Source: Rhodamnia argentea (taxonomy: Eukaryota > Streptophyta > Magnoliopsida > Myrtales > Myrtaceae). From it: a stretch of 64,000 nt of DNA. Shown in pieces: positions 48,601 to 61,194 of the stretch; positions within the stretch are counted from its first letter, which is position 1; each line of letters begins with the position of its first letter. Position numbers and translations under genes: made by a program. The stretch spans positions 21,686,283 through 21,750,282 of the forward strand of contig NC_063156.1 of assembly GCF_020921035.1 (NCBI RefSeq). The letters run 5' to 3'. The notes under the pieces were generated by a model. That model was not told where the DNA came from. It did not search any database and was given only the letters and a program-made list of their open reading frames with translations.

Positions 48601-51600
48601 TAACAATTATGTCTATCTGGGTAATGTTTATTTAAAGGGAACGTGTCGACTTAGTAGAGATACGCTAATGTGTAAGTGCTGTGGTGACAAATGGAGCTCA
48701 TGGTACTTTGAATAACAATTATGTCTATCTGGGTAATGCTAATTTAAAGGGAATGTGTTAATTTTGGAGTACTTCACGCTGAACACTGAACTTCAGTTCC
48801 TTTCATTTATTGCATTATTCTTCCGACATTTTGAATCATGCCACTACATTGAGAGGAATTTCAAATGCCACTGTGGAGACGTTTATTGGACATTTTGCCT
48901 ATATGAAACTAGGCATATCACTCAAGCTTTCTGTGGGGGATATTAGTGGCGCATGGGCATGTGATTCACTGAAAGAACCACACATAATCAAGTTCTTTTC
49001 CTGCCAAATGAGGCCACTGCATGGATCCTCTTCAGCTATTTTCTATCTATAATTTCAAGTTTTCTGTAGTATCAAGTACAAAAGTCTCTCTCTGAAGTTT
49101 CCTTCCACTGTCTTGTTATGCCTTCTCTTACTGTATTCCGCCTGCATCCACATCATCAAAAGGTTCTATACGCTAGCCTAGCAGATGTGCAGACCATCTC
49201 CCACGGATCATCTTCCCTTTTGCATAGTAGAACCAAGATTCTACAACTGCTCTTTCTAATACTTCTTACTCTTGATTACTCATCCCTCTTTCGTATGGAA
49301 CCTTTCATTTGCTGAATTTGCAACTTATATGGTCCGTCTTTGAAAGACTTTAATCTTTGCATGTTCTGTTTGCTCAAATATCCTATAGTAGTGTCCTTAG
49401 GCTTGTGCTATAAAAAGTAAAGAGATAAGTAGTACAAGCTGAATCTTGATGTAACTTCTTGTTATTGAGGAATCATCCATTGCACCTCAAAAGTTTTCCT
49501 TACTGAAATCATGACTCGCAACTTTGCTGGCATGCATTTGTTCCATAGCTTATATGTAACTTGTCAAGGAAACCCTTGAGGGACTTCTAAAAGATCTTGT
49601 CGTATGGTTTCCACACCTCAATGAAAACCATGCGCAAATTGTTTTGTTCTTCCTTGCGTCGTTCCTCCAACTTATGCAAGAGGTTTTTTCAGGGTTGATG
49701 TTTCTGGCACAAAATGTAATTGGCTGTCCTAATTATGCGTTTCTTTCAATAACTTATACACTCTTGCTTTTACCTTTATTGTCCGAATCATCAACTTAAT
49801 TTTGATGCGGAATGCATCTTACTTGGAATAGATCTCTTGTTTTTCCCTCTTTCTTTCCCTTCTGTAACCAATTTATAATTATCTTTTTTTATTCATTGGA
49901 GTCCAAACTTTAACAAGTCTAGACCTCATTGATACTACCTGAAAAGTACCCTAACGTTAAATGGCGGCTCATGTAATTCGGTGTCTAAGCAAGTTAGGCT
50001 TGTCCTACGGATGTTAGACTAACGAAAGGAGCCTCTCCAAGCAGTTGGATATTCCATTTCTTCATGACCTTGCTCCATCGGCACAGCTGTTCAAGAGAGA
50101 GGAGATGGAAGTTTTACCTTCCCGTAGTTTGTTCCAACTTTGTCATTTAGTGGATAGGGACTTCTGCTGGATCGTGGATCCTGGCATACTTAGGCGACTG
50201 TTTTATCTTTCTGAATGATAAGCTTCGGTCCTGAATAGATTAGAAAGTCATGAATAATGAAGTGCCAGATAATCTTTAGCCCAGTCATTCACACTTCAAA
50301 TGATACTGGACGTACTGTAAGCACTGATACAAATGTGGACTTAGAATTCTATTGCGAAAATGAAAAAGCTGCAAGCATTGAACTTGTGGTGGTTTATTAA
50401 CATATTATTTATGCTGGCTCAGCCATCTTTTCTTGCTTTTATTCACTTCAATCAGCTTTAACTGGCTTAATAATAATTTTGTCTGATAATTCTGCACTTG
50501 ATTGTAAGGTACTCTCATAACCAAGATGCTCCCAAGTTGACCTGATTTAGAGTTATAACTTGATTCCAACACGTAATAAGAAAACATGAGTGTTCTTGCT
50601 GCCTTACTGCTAAAACATATCATATCTGGCTCGGCAGTTTTTTTTTTTTTTTTCCTGCTGTGGTTTTTTCATTATTACCTCATGATTTGTTGTCATCATT
50701 CTAATGACTGCTCTATTCATTTGCAGAATGTAAAAGCAGTCTTTGATGCAGCAATCAGGGTAGTTATTAAACCACCGCAGAAACAAAAGGAGAAGAAAAA
50801 GCCCCGTCGGGGATGCCTACAGTGAGTACCTTCATTCTAATAATCCTTCTCTATTTATTTGAGGAATGCATACATTGATCTTTGCTCGTTCAGTTGGGTG
50901 ATGATAGTAGCTGAGGCACTGAGTGATGGCAAACTGATTACTGGTTATGTTCATTTCAAACAGCATCTATTTAACGAGAAGCAGTTACGAATGTAATGAT
51001 GACTTTCTTAAGAGACTTAAACTGGAAAATTGTGAGGTTGATAACACGAGCTGAAGCTACATGCTTCTGTTCATATAAGAGGTGCCATATGTGTTACCAT
51101 CGTGGTCAGGTAAGCAACGTGTCATATTGTCTCATTGTTAAAACGACCTAAGTCTTAACCAATATGATAAGAAGTTGGTTTCGTGGCAAAATAGATGAAA
51201 ACGTATCAAACCCTGCCAGTTTGTGGTTTATGATTCATTCGAAATTTTAATTTTCTCTAGTTCACTTTGGTTCATGTGCTGCGTAAATGTCCCTGATGCC
51301 TAGCGGTAGATCACTGTCTGCAAAAATCATGCTTTTGCTCATTCTTTATTTTGACAAAGTAGGCCTTTCTTGTCCCTCATTATTAGTTGAACTTTCTCTT
51401 CTGTGAGCTACAAAACTCTTTGCTGGTCCCATTTAAATCTGCTGGGATCTAAAACATAACGCTTGGGTGCATTTGTTGTTGATAGGATTGTCAATCTGTT
51501 CTTTGCTCGCAGATATGGCATGGTTAGATCTATATTCTTCAAACCCTTTTTATCATACTGTTCCTAATCATCAACCCTTCCTCATAATACTACTTATATT

Positions 51601-51720
51601 TCAGTATGAACTAACATACACCATTGCTCATCATCAAGACCAGAGATTTTTGGTGCATAATCTGTTTGTCTGAGTTGCAGAAACATCTTTTCTGGGAGGA
51701 GCCTTGTGTGTCTCATGTGA
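45659..51720 (+). CDS. ROP10: Type-II ROP/RAC small GTPase (ROP10/11 group), 8 exons
   Basis: Plant Rho GTPase controlling polarity and ABA signalling at the plasma membrane. Exons: 45659-45763, 46195-46282, 46425-46534, 46624-46687, 48322-48386, 48470-48535, 50727-50821, 51681-51720; all GT-AG, giving 210 residues. P-loop GDGAVGKT, switch [10 protein letters not shown], switch II WDTAGQEDY, GTKLD and ECSSKTQQ motifs are intact. Exon 7 ends with the polybasic stretch [13 protein letters not shown]. An extra eighth exon is typical of type II, which has lost the prenylation CaaX and is S-acylated on a GC-CG box. Here exon 8 gives [16 protein letters not shown]: the first Cys is present but the second (CG) reads SG. 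Introns 4 (1.6 kb) and 6 (2.2 kb) are long. Exon 8 is short, so transcript support would be welcome, but its NIFSGRSLV matches the family's NxLCGRxLV. Confidence 0.92.
48600..48762. repeat. Short tandem duplication in ROP intron 6
   Basis: The block AACAATTATGTCTATCTGGG and the following TAATGTTTATTTAAAGGGA recur 112 bp downstream (from about 48713) with a few changes. It is a local duplication within the intron, with no coding content. Confidence 0.75.
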
Positions 51721-54116
51721 ACTATGACGGCGTGGGGTTTGCGATCCAACTCTCGCAGGCATGCCAGATCCTCACTCTCCCCTATGATCAGATCTGGTGG
51801 ACAGGACATTAGTGGTTTTCCAACTTCCACGTAGGACACTTTGTATAGCGAGCCGCCTCGGTTCTACCTGACAATAATTTTCATCTGTTTTGTCTCAGTT
51901 CTCTTTATTTTTGGTATGTCCCTGGAAGGAAAACTGCTTAGTATGATGCCTATCTCTGTTCAGTGTCTCTGTTGCCAATGAGACATCGATTCAGATTGTT
52001 TTTTAGTGTATTTTAGTTTTAAAGTGCTTAAGCTCGCCGCTATTCTCAGATTGAAAAAACGATGCTTCGTCCTTTCCACTGGTGAGCATTAACCTCTGGA
52101 TAAGCTCTGGCAATGGCCAAATTCAAGACGGTCATGGTGAGAACCTGCCCGGTTAAGTCTGACTGGGTTGTTTACCTTGGGATTGTATGAATCATATGCC
52201 CATGCAACAGGCGTTTCTGCAGATTCCTGAAGATCCGGCCCTCCGATATTGATAAGAATAGATCTGTCAATCTTTGAAAGAAGTGTTCGTCCCAATATCA
52301 CAGTTTCAGAAACCCAGATCATTCCTTCAAAAGACAGTAGGAAACCCCTTTGCTGATTCTTCTAAACCATGGCATTGAATCCCCTTCGAGGAAATATCTA
52401 CTCTAGAAAACGAAAAAGATATTCGTACGGAACAAAATAGAGAAACGAACTGCCTTATAGTGATACAAATAACACCTTTGGTTCGGGGAATAGGAACCAC
52501 ACATGAAGCTCTCTCTCCCTCCCCCTTTTAGACTTTCCTAAAAGCAGACATTGAAAGTGAAGAGAGCTCCTTCCGCGGCAACTGGATAACCGCAATTTCT
52601 GGAACGGAAAGCAAAGAGAGATCAGAATATAGAGGATGCAATAGAATTGGCAGGACCGAAGCAACGACCTTTTTTCACGAGGCTTTGAAGCCTAAAAAAA
52701 AAAGAGATGCAAAAAGGGCTTACAATAAACTAAGCAACATCAGATTAAGACAAGCTCACAATACCCCCAACAAGGTGAAACTTTGATCATATATGCCACT
52801 GAAGAGAGTTTAAAAAAGGATTAATTAAACCACAATACAAAAGCTTCTGTATAAAGCAGCTCAAAACCAATTTTGCCATTATCAGAAGCCGGATAAGCAT
52901 GGATGATCTTTGGGGTCCATATTTTTTTTCTTGCAGAATTGATTCACCCAAGACCAGCACTGGACCAAGTTTTTCGATGACGCAAATGACATGCTTTCCG
53001 TCAGTCAAAATATCTACATCGGGGGAACAGATCCGCAGCCACGCAGAGAGCATATTCAGCCAATGGTCTTCACATCTCTCACACAGTCTCTTCCCTGTAG
53101 AGTGGATACAGCAAAGAAGCGGGGGGTTTGGAGACCATGGACAACATAAATTACTCAGCACCACCCATCAATGAGGATCCCAGGTTAGATGACGACCTCC
53201 GGAAGGTGGCCATTGCCCACCCTCAAAAACTGCACATCAAGAAACGTGTAAATAATCTAGACGTAAAAATACGATGCTTGCTAGTGAGAAAAGCAACACC
53301 AAAGAGCAAGGGCAGAGAGAGAGAGAGAGAGGCACAGCATAATAGCCAAAAACTCAGGCCCCATGGTAAAGAACGCCATGAAATCATACAGATTTTAAAG
53401 AGGCAAACGAGGATGCAGTGAGAGGCTTACATCAACCAATTGAACATGCAATATAATACACTATCAATGATTTTAATGCTACCACATCCACCTTCGATGT
53501 ACAAGTGTATTTCTAGAAAAGCAAATTGACAAGATCTCAGTAACACCTTGCCCTCCGCTAAAGTTTTTTCCATCTCCTTGCCTCAATTATCAAAACCAAC
53601 ATCATCAAGAAATGACCTCAAAGTGTTCCTTCTCTCCAAAGAAAGCCCTTCTCTACCATCAACAGCGCCAAAAGAAAGGAATGACCAACAGTAAGGCAGA
53701 CTCATAATCATAAAAGTAGGCTTCCTTTCATACGCCGTCTTTTTGCAAACAATTATACAATTAGGCAAACCTGCAGTTCTACTTCATTAATTTGACACCT
53801 ATCACGTACGTATGTCCTGCACCGTACTTGGCATCATTATCCTTATCTACCTTTGGGTAAAACACAGATACACATATTTCAATCACCCATCAACTCTCTC
53901 TTAGATATTCTTACAGCATTCTTTCAGATATCTTTCTTGCAATTGACTATGTGGTAAATTTACACACATAAAAATGACAAAAAGTGAATGCCCAGAATGC
54001 ATGCTCCTCAAATATACAGTAGTAATTCCATTGAATTCAAAGACTTGTAAACTCGATAATGCATCATGAAAACTTACAAGCATCTACAGGTCACCAAACT
54101 GTACTATTGTGCATCC
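51721..54116. other. Convergent 3' region between the ROP and SUO genes
   Basis: Holds the ROP 3' UTR on the left (about 51721-52070) and presumably the SUO 3' UTR on the right. Minus-strand frames at 52089-52322 and 52787-53164 are unrecognised. A GA run lies near 53316-53331. No gene is called. Confidence 0.5.
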
Positions 54117-57100
54117 CTACTGCCAAGAGGACTGCTTGTAATTGTCCCACCCTCCGTCAGGTTCTTTCCTTTTCAGAACGCTGCTTGAAACTTGGTACAT
54201 CCTTGCTGGGTCCTCTGCTAACGCCTGTGAACTGACTACGGAGAGTTGTCTGGGTGCAAGCGACGATGTCTCATCTCTACCATCCAAATCGGGCCCTCCA
54301 GGACCAGAATTAAGGTCCAATGTTTGCCTGTTCCATTTTTTATTGTTCTCGTAACTACTACCACCATCTGGAAGGCTAACAATAAAAGGTCTCGGGTAAT
54401 GCGTAGATACCGCACTAGGTGCACCTAGTAGCTGTGAATGCACAGGCGGGAAGCAAATCCTGCCACCTGACGATGGATCAACATACGTCGTTGAACTACC
54501 TGAAAAAGTTGCTGACTGCAAAGGAAAGTTCGCAGCATAAGGAGGGAAGACAGGATACTGAAATGGAGCGGATGGGAAGGCCACGGCAGGAGAAGATGAC
54601 AACACTGGCGCACGGTAGATTTCAGTAGTAAATGGAATTGCACCAGTAGAAGGCCCCAGCATCCTAGGTTGTCCTCCAGTCGCAACAACAGGTAGAGATT
54701 GCTCCCCTCTATTTGACAACATTGATGGAATAGTGACAGCTGAGTATGTGCTCCCAGGAGGAAACCAACTCGAGAAATTCCCTACCTCCAAATTGTTCGT
54801 CTTGAGGCCCGAAACAGGTTGCTGAGGCGGCACACTGCTTCTTGCATGCTGATTAGGTATCGATGGTTCAGCACTCAACTCATCAGCAGCAGGCCCATCA
54901 TTCAAATCGAAGTCTCTGTGGGCACTTGTGTCTGTTCCATTGGGAAGAGTACCAGCTGATGATTTGGCCAATGAAAAGTTGACATCTAGTCTTCGACTAC
55001 TGCTTGTCGAGTAGCTCCATAAGTCAGTAGCTTCATCAATCTGATTTAAATCAAGACCAAGACCACCAGAGCCACGAGTTGGGGCAGAACTACTCATCTC
55101 GTCGCGTCCTATCTCGTGATTACTTTTAAAACTTGGAAGGGAAGTACTCTCCAGAATGCAATTTCTAGAAACTGCATCTTCCACAATCCCTTCATCAGGG
55201 ACATTCAAGTCAATATCCAATGGAGGGCGACTGGGTTTGGCAGAAGCAGTATCAGGATTAGGAGGGGCATTTGTTGCGAGCAGGGGCATCTCCAGAAGTT
55301 TCCTGGGTTCAGCTGGCCTGAATGCACTCGTGGCTGCAGACCCCTTCCATCCAAGTTCCACTTTAGTCCTCAGCAGATCACCAGGAGGAACAAAGGGGCT
55401 CTTTGCAGCAGCAGCAACAGGAATTGGTGCACTAAGACTGGTCGACACAGAAGAGGTAGGAAAAGGCAACCGATTAAGCAAAGGAACAACAGCTGCGCTT
55501 GCATGTGCAGTCAAGTTTGCTGGCTCACTATATTTCACATCATCTGTATTGAGTCCTTCATTCAAGTCAAACCCGACTTTTGCATCCTTATCAGCAGCCT
55601 CAACGCTGGCCAGAGAAGAAACCTCTGGTGAAGCAAATTCCTTGATCTCATCTGCTCCACTGCCTGTCAACTTGCCCAGTCTAGACTTTGCACTCATGTC
55701 TTTTACTTGCCCAGGAAGGTCAGACAGCCCTTTGGATGGAGACAAGTTCTGCTCACAATCTGCTCTAGTTTCCATATTCTCCTTCATGCCCCCACCCTTG
55801 TGATTAGAAAAGCCTGCACCAGAAGTGGCTACCGAAACCTCCTGACTAATGGATCGCAGCTCCATGTGGGCATCTTGATTTCCAACATCTGTCCCATCAG
55901 TCCTTTCAGTCTTCACATCATCAACATTTTTCGTTGCCAGTTCTTTTGGCTTCATATCTTCAGAGACCACTGTGTCAGTAGGCCTCTCGTCCACCTGCAT
56001 GCCATCTTTTGAATCTTCATTTGTTCGTCTTGCATCCTTTTGACTGGAGAAAGATCCCATCTCGGCAGCTACTGATGCCACTTCAACGCCAGAAACAGCA
56101 TCAGGTACTTTGTTCCCGGATGACAAAGAGACAATGGCCTTTGTTTTAGAATCAGGAACGGCATCCTGATTTACCCTGTCAATTGCTGTTTTCTCATTAG
56201 ACTCGTCATCATGTCCACTGTCAACAGTCTCATAAAGTTTGGCTACAGGAAATCTAGCAGCTGAAGTGACCAATGATAACTCGTTTACATTCTTGTCACT
56301 TTCTGGACATGGTCCTGCCGCCTGTAGCATTTCAGTAGAGGATGAATTCGGGTTTCTCTTCTGCTCTTCTGAAAGTATGTCTTCAGAAGGTAATGGAGAG
56401 GCCTTACTGTCTGCTTTCCTGGTCAGTAGTGCGTCATCATTAACCATATCCTTCTGCACACAATTATTGGCAACATCGCTGGATTGACAATGGTTATGAG
56501 GTGATGAGTTCATTTTGGAATCATTGCCCGCACATGACTGCCCGACTGCAGAGGGGTTCCGTTGTGGAGAGTCAACAGGAGATACCATTTCAGACATTAA
56601 CATCTCTCCAGCAGCCACACTAGCAAGCAAATTCATTCCAACATCATCTTCAACAGATTCAGAAGCACTAGGTTCGAAAACTTTGGCACAACTTTCCACC
56701 AAAGCATTCATGGAGCTAGGAGATGCCTCGGGCAATCTCGCCAATTTAAATTCACTCCCTGATGATGACACAGCAGTTTTTGATGTTTCCAATGCCTTCT
56801 TAGCGTTTTCACCAGTCTTGAGACAGTCATCCCGAGGAACATTTCCTGGGGACCCATCATCCTCGTCACAAGCAGTCACCATATCTTTCAAATCATTATT
56901 CTGCCATGATTCAGCATTCACATCAGACAAAATATTAGCTTGGCATACATTAGTCTTCTCCTTCAGACCAGGATCAGGTTGATCAGGCCTTTCCGGGCGC
57001 ATTGGAGAGGATGCTCTGCTGATCATGACAGATGGGTCATCGAAGGATCCTCCACTGGCATTTTGAGCAGGACTACGGCCTCTGTTTGGAATCTTAACAA

Positions 57101-60100
57101 TCAATTTGTGACTATTCACCTCAATAGGCACATCAACTGCCCTTTCACTAGTCAATCCAGACTGAGACACTTTTTCTGGAGCCACATTTCTATGCAAGGA
57201 AGTTCTGCTAGACCCCATTTCCCTTCCAGATGCACTTGATCCAGGGAGGCAGTTAACTAACTTCTTATGGCGTGAAGGACCACTAGAAACCCTGCCGGAA
57301 CCAGCTGTGGAGCTCCTAGCATCTTCCTTCCCTGGAGCCCCCCCAGTCTTTGCATGGTCGCTTGAGCACGACTGGCTGTTGTTGTGAGACTGACTAGAAC
57401 TACTGCTCTTCTCATCTCTCGATATCGTCATAGGAAGATCGGAAACACTGCTAACCACAGCACTACGGGCTTGTCCATCTTTCAAGTTGCCACCAATTGA
57501 TGCATGCGAAGGAGGTGATTTTAATGACCCAGGAGACACAGCAGATTTAGAGGCAGTCTCCCCCTGAATAAGCTTTACCGAAGGACTTTTAGATGCAGGA
57601 AGACCAACAGAGCTCTTTGTAGCAGCCTCAGACGAGCCTCCTAAGTTTCTGTTCCCACCATGACCAACCTCAGGAATCTTAGACCTCGCAGACCATGAAA
57701 CAGTCTGGTTTGAACCAGATTTTGCATCGTTGATGTTCATTTCAGCTTCAACACGTTTCTTCCAAGTGTCAACCAGACTTCTTGCCTTCTTTTGAATTTC
57801 TGAGTTCTTGTGAGAACGCAAATTGTTCACCGACTTGCCTATATTACACATTTGTAAGGCATGAAGGTTAACAGGTAATTTATCCAGTGCTCGAAGTAGT
57901 ACCAAGATAAATTCATCCACTGACTTATCATTATCCTTAAGGCTATTGCCATCACCAACTTTCCCCTTATGAACCTCCTGCAGCCACTCATCCAACACAG
58001 ACAGACCCTTCAGTTGAACAAACTGGCCGAGGCAATCTACTTTATCAGTGCCTGCAATCACATCTGTCAGCATTAAGCGGCCAGCTAAATCCACTTTCTT
58101 CTCACTCCTGTCTGGCAGCATGAGTTGCACCAATTTCTCAACTCCTTCCAAATCCACAAGGCCTCCTTTATCTGTTATTTTGGCAATTTCATATCTCAAA
58201 AAGCTTTCTGTTCTAGAGTGACCAGAATCCCCATCATCCATTTTGATAGATCGTTCACGTTTAATGGGCTCAGAGCCCCGATCTCCACGCTCTCTTTTCT
58301 TTCCCTTACTTTGAGAAGCAAAGGATGAAGCACTATTCTGTACACAATCTGAACCAGATTTTAGTTGTGAAGCTGATGTCGGACCATTCATTCGTTTTGG
58401 GGAACGACCATTTGGTTGCACTGTTGCATGCATTTCTATTCGAGTCTTATCCAATAGCTGATCTACTTCTTCTTGATGTTCCTGCCAAAAAATTGTCAAA
58501 TTTAGTTAGACAAACAAACACTTAGGGGCACCAAACTGAAGTTGTACAGAAAGAAAGCTCACATTAATATAGTCTTGGTCAGTTAGCCACCAAAGACAAC
58601 TGTTTGAAATGTCATAAACTCGTCGACAAACAAAAGAACAGATCCCTGATGGAAGTTCAACACCTTTTGGAAGAAATGCAACTTTACACGGATGGAGTAA
58701 AGATGCTGCAAGAGTCTCATCCCGATGAAAGGAATAAAAGATTTCGTTTGGGGCAGCTTCTAGCAGGATGCCTCTGCTAAGCTTAACTTCAGCAGGCCGA
58801 TAGAGCCAATTTACACCCAACTTCAAGTTGTTCTCTTTACTTAATGTTAATGAACGAATTATACCGATAAAAGGTGGAGAATCCTGGGGTGGTTTAAACA
58901 GGGCACAATCACCAACACTGATCTTGCGTCCGTCCTACAAAAGAGGAAAGCTCAAAGATTCATTCATCCATATAAACAACTAAATCTTGCAAAAGTGGAG
59001 ATGCAGGAGAGCAGAACTGAGCATTTCACAACTGTGCCATGACCATTCTACACAAGCATTAGCAGTTTTCCAAAGAGAGGATATTAGAAACTTGCAAACC
59101 TACAAAAACAGAATCTGCTCTTTCCCAATCTCTTGAAAGGAAAAAGAAAAAAAAATTTGGCCATCCAATGAAAGCAAGCTACAACAGAAAACAGAAACTA
59201 TAAATGCATTAAAAAGTAAAAAAAGAATAATTCAACAAAAGTTACAAAAAATGTTAATCTAAGTCCCATCTGGTGACCATTTCTCTCAAGCATCAATTAC
59301 TTTATAAATTGTGACCTGGCATGAGCATAATATAAAACACCAATTTGGGAAGCTAAAATGTTATTCAATTGCATCTTTCCACTGAACTGCTAACCCTGAG
59401 AACAATTCCTTCGACTTGCTGGACTTTACAACCTTGACATTACATATTCAACTAACACCATCTTAGCTAGAAAATCTTAGCACCAAGACCAAAGATGCAT
59501 TTAGCACTGGCAAATTGAAGCTTGAAAACTTATCCAAAACCTTACCGTTTCAATAAACTGAAAATCTGATTCACATTGATTAACATTGGCATCAAGATAC
59601 AATTGGAGTTTTGACAACAAACTGAAAAACACATACATTGTTCAACTAGAACAGAAGAACTGTTTTTCTAGTCAATTGGTGAGTGGCCGTATGTTAGCAA
59701 AACAGCCATGATGTCCACCATAACAACATATACAAGCTTGCAGATATTAACACCAAAACCCAAAAAATTGGCAGAAGCTGACAGTGGAAAAAAAGGCTTG
59801 TTGCTAAAACAAAAACAGTTAGGCATCAAGAATATTATCATCCAGATAGTCCCCCAAGGGAAAAAAAAGGAAAAGATGGACGAGGGGGAAGACAGGGAGA
59901 GAAAGGGGGAGGCGGGAGAGATCGTGACTACACAGAAAATGTCTCTGCATTTTCAATTGCATGTGTGTTTCACTTTTAAAAGGACAGATAACAAAGCAAA
60001 GCATCACAGACACCTCTCCAGCAAATTTCTGTGCACCCAAGATCCACTTTCTAGTATGATGGCCAATAACCACTGGTGATTGATAAGCAATATCAACGGA

Positions 60101-60814
60101 AAGACAAATCATGAATTCAATTCAAGCCACCAAATTAAATTCAAGATCGTTTAGATCAAAACTCCACAATCCCACCATCTCCTTAATGATTCAATATAAC
60201 TGATAGCAAAATCGTGTAGACCCACAGTTTTTGCTCAGAAAACCGGTAGGGAAATTGCAACGTCCTTATAACCCATAATTTTCTATAAAAAAAAAAAAAG
60301 ATGAAAATCGCCTAACATAAAACAAACCCCCGATTGTGTGCTCAATTAGATTAATGAACAGCTAGATATAGGTAAACCAATCTTCCATACAACTGAAAGC
60401 CAACGAGAACTAATTCATTGCAAAGACGCAGCCAAAAATCACTGCATATTCACCAATCCTTAAAACCAGCTTCCCATCATTTTCCAAATAAGTCATCAAT
60501 CAACAAACAGCAATAGCCAAGACAATCTACCCCACCAGGCAAACTCAACCAGAACTAATTGGCCGCGATTGTGAAGACCGAGACAAGAACCATCAGCGCA
60601 CATAATCCAATCCAATCCAATCCAATCCAATATGGAATCAAGACCCGGACCGCCACAATACCTTGTGAAAGAAATTAGGCGACGAAGAGGCGGAAGAAGA
60701 AGAAGAACCATCAGCATCAGGTGCAACAGCAACGCCTACACGCGTGGGGACTGTCCGCATGTGCCAATTGCAACTCCGTCTTCCCCTCCTCTCCTCACCT
60801 TCTCTCCCATGCAT
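54117..60814 (-). CDS. SUO: SUO: BAH and TFIIS-N domain GW-repeat protein, 3 exons
   Basis: Orthologue of Arabidopsis SUO, needed for translational repression by microRNAs such as miR156; it is reported to bind AGO1 through GW motifs. Exons 60662-60814, 58563-58934 and 54117-58481 join to 1629 residues (Arabidopsis about 1610). Exon 1 starts MHGREGEERRGRR and ends in a serine run. Exon 2 encodes the BAH domain (about 52-180; DGRKISVGDCALF, GVNWLYRPAEV, CLWWLTDQDY). Exon 3 is one 4.4-kb exon. The TFIIS N-terminal domain lies at about 320-425 (LKGLSVLDEWLQEVHKGK; KSVNNLRSHKN). The rest is long, Ser/Ala-rich and probably disordered, with two GW motifs (ELGWKGS; DGGWDNY near the C-terminus) and at least five DLN motifs (FDLNEG, DIDLNVP, LDLNQI, FDLNDG, LDLNSG). 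Intron 1 is 1.7 kb. Confidence 0.94.
60604..60632. repeat. (AATCC)n short tandem repeat in SUO intron 1
   Basis: Five or so copies of the pentamer AATCC, about 30 bp beyond the exon 1 donor of SUO. Confidence 0.85.
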
Positions 60815-61155
60815 AGCCTTGCATTTTCCCCTATTCCTGCCCTCTCGATAGTAATAATCCCTATTTCACTTCCAGCGACTACCATCAATAATCCCTTCGG
60901 CGAAAATCCTCTTTCCAAGCTACGTCGCCCTCGGAAAAAACCCTAATCCACGAAGATCCTCCGCTGCCTCCCGTCAATTCTGATAATCGCGACGAGCCCT
61001 AAATCCACCATCCGAAAACCCTAGCCACCAAAACATCCAAACCCTACTCTTCTCGAAAAGATCCCAATTAGCGATTCCGGAGAGGGTCCTCGGGCGACCG
61101 ATCAATTCGCCATCCGATCCGCCGAATCTGAAGCGATTTGAAACGGCTTTCGATC

Positions 61156-61194
<39 letters not shown>

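Noticed and set aside
52089..52322. Minus-strand frame of 77 codons between ROP and SUO
   Set aside because: No known family; lies in the convergent 3' region and overlaps likely UTR.
55116..57239. Several plus-strand frames of 100-215 codons
   Set aside because: Antisense shadows of the 4.4-kb SUO exon 3.
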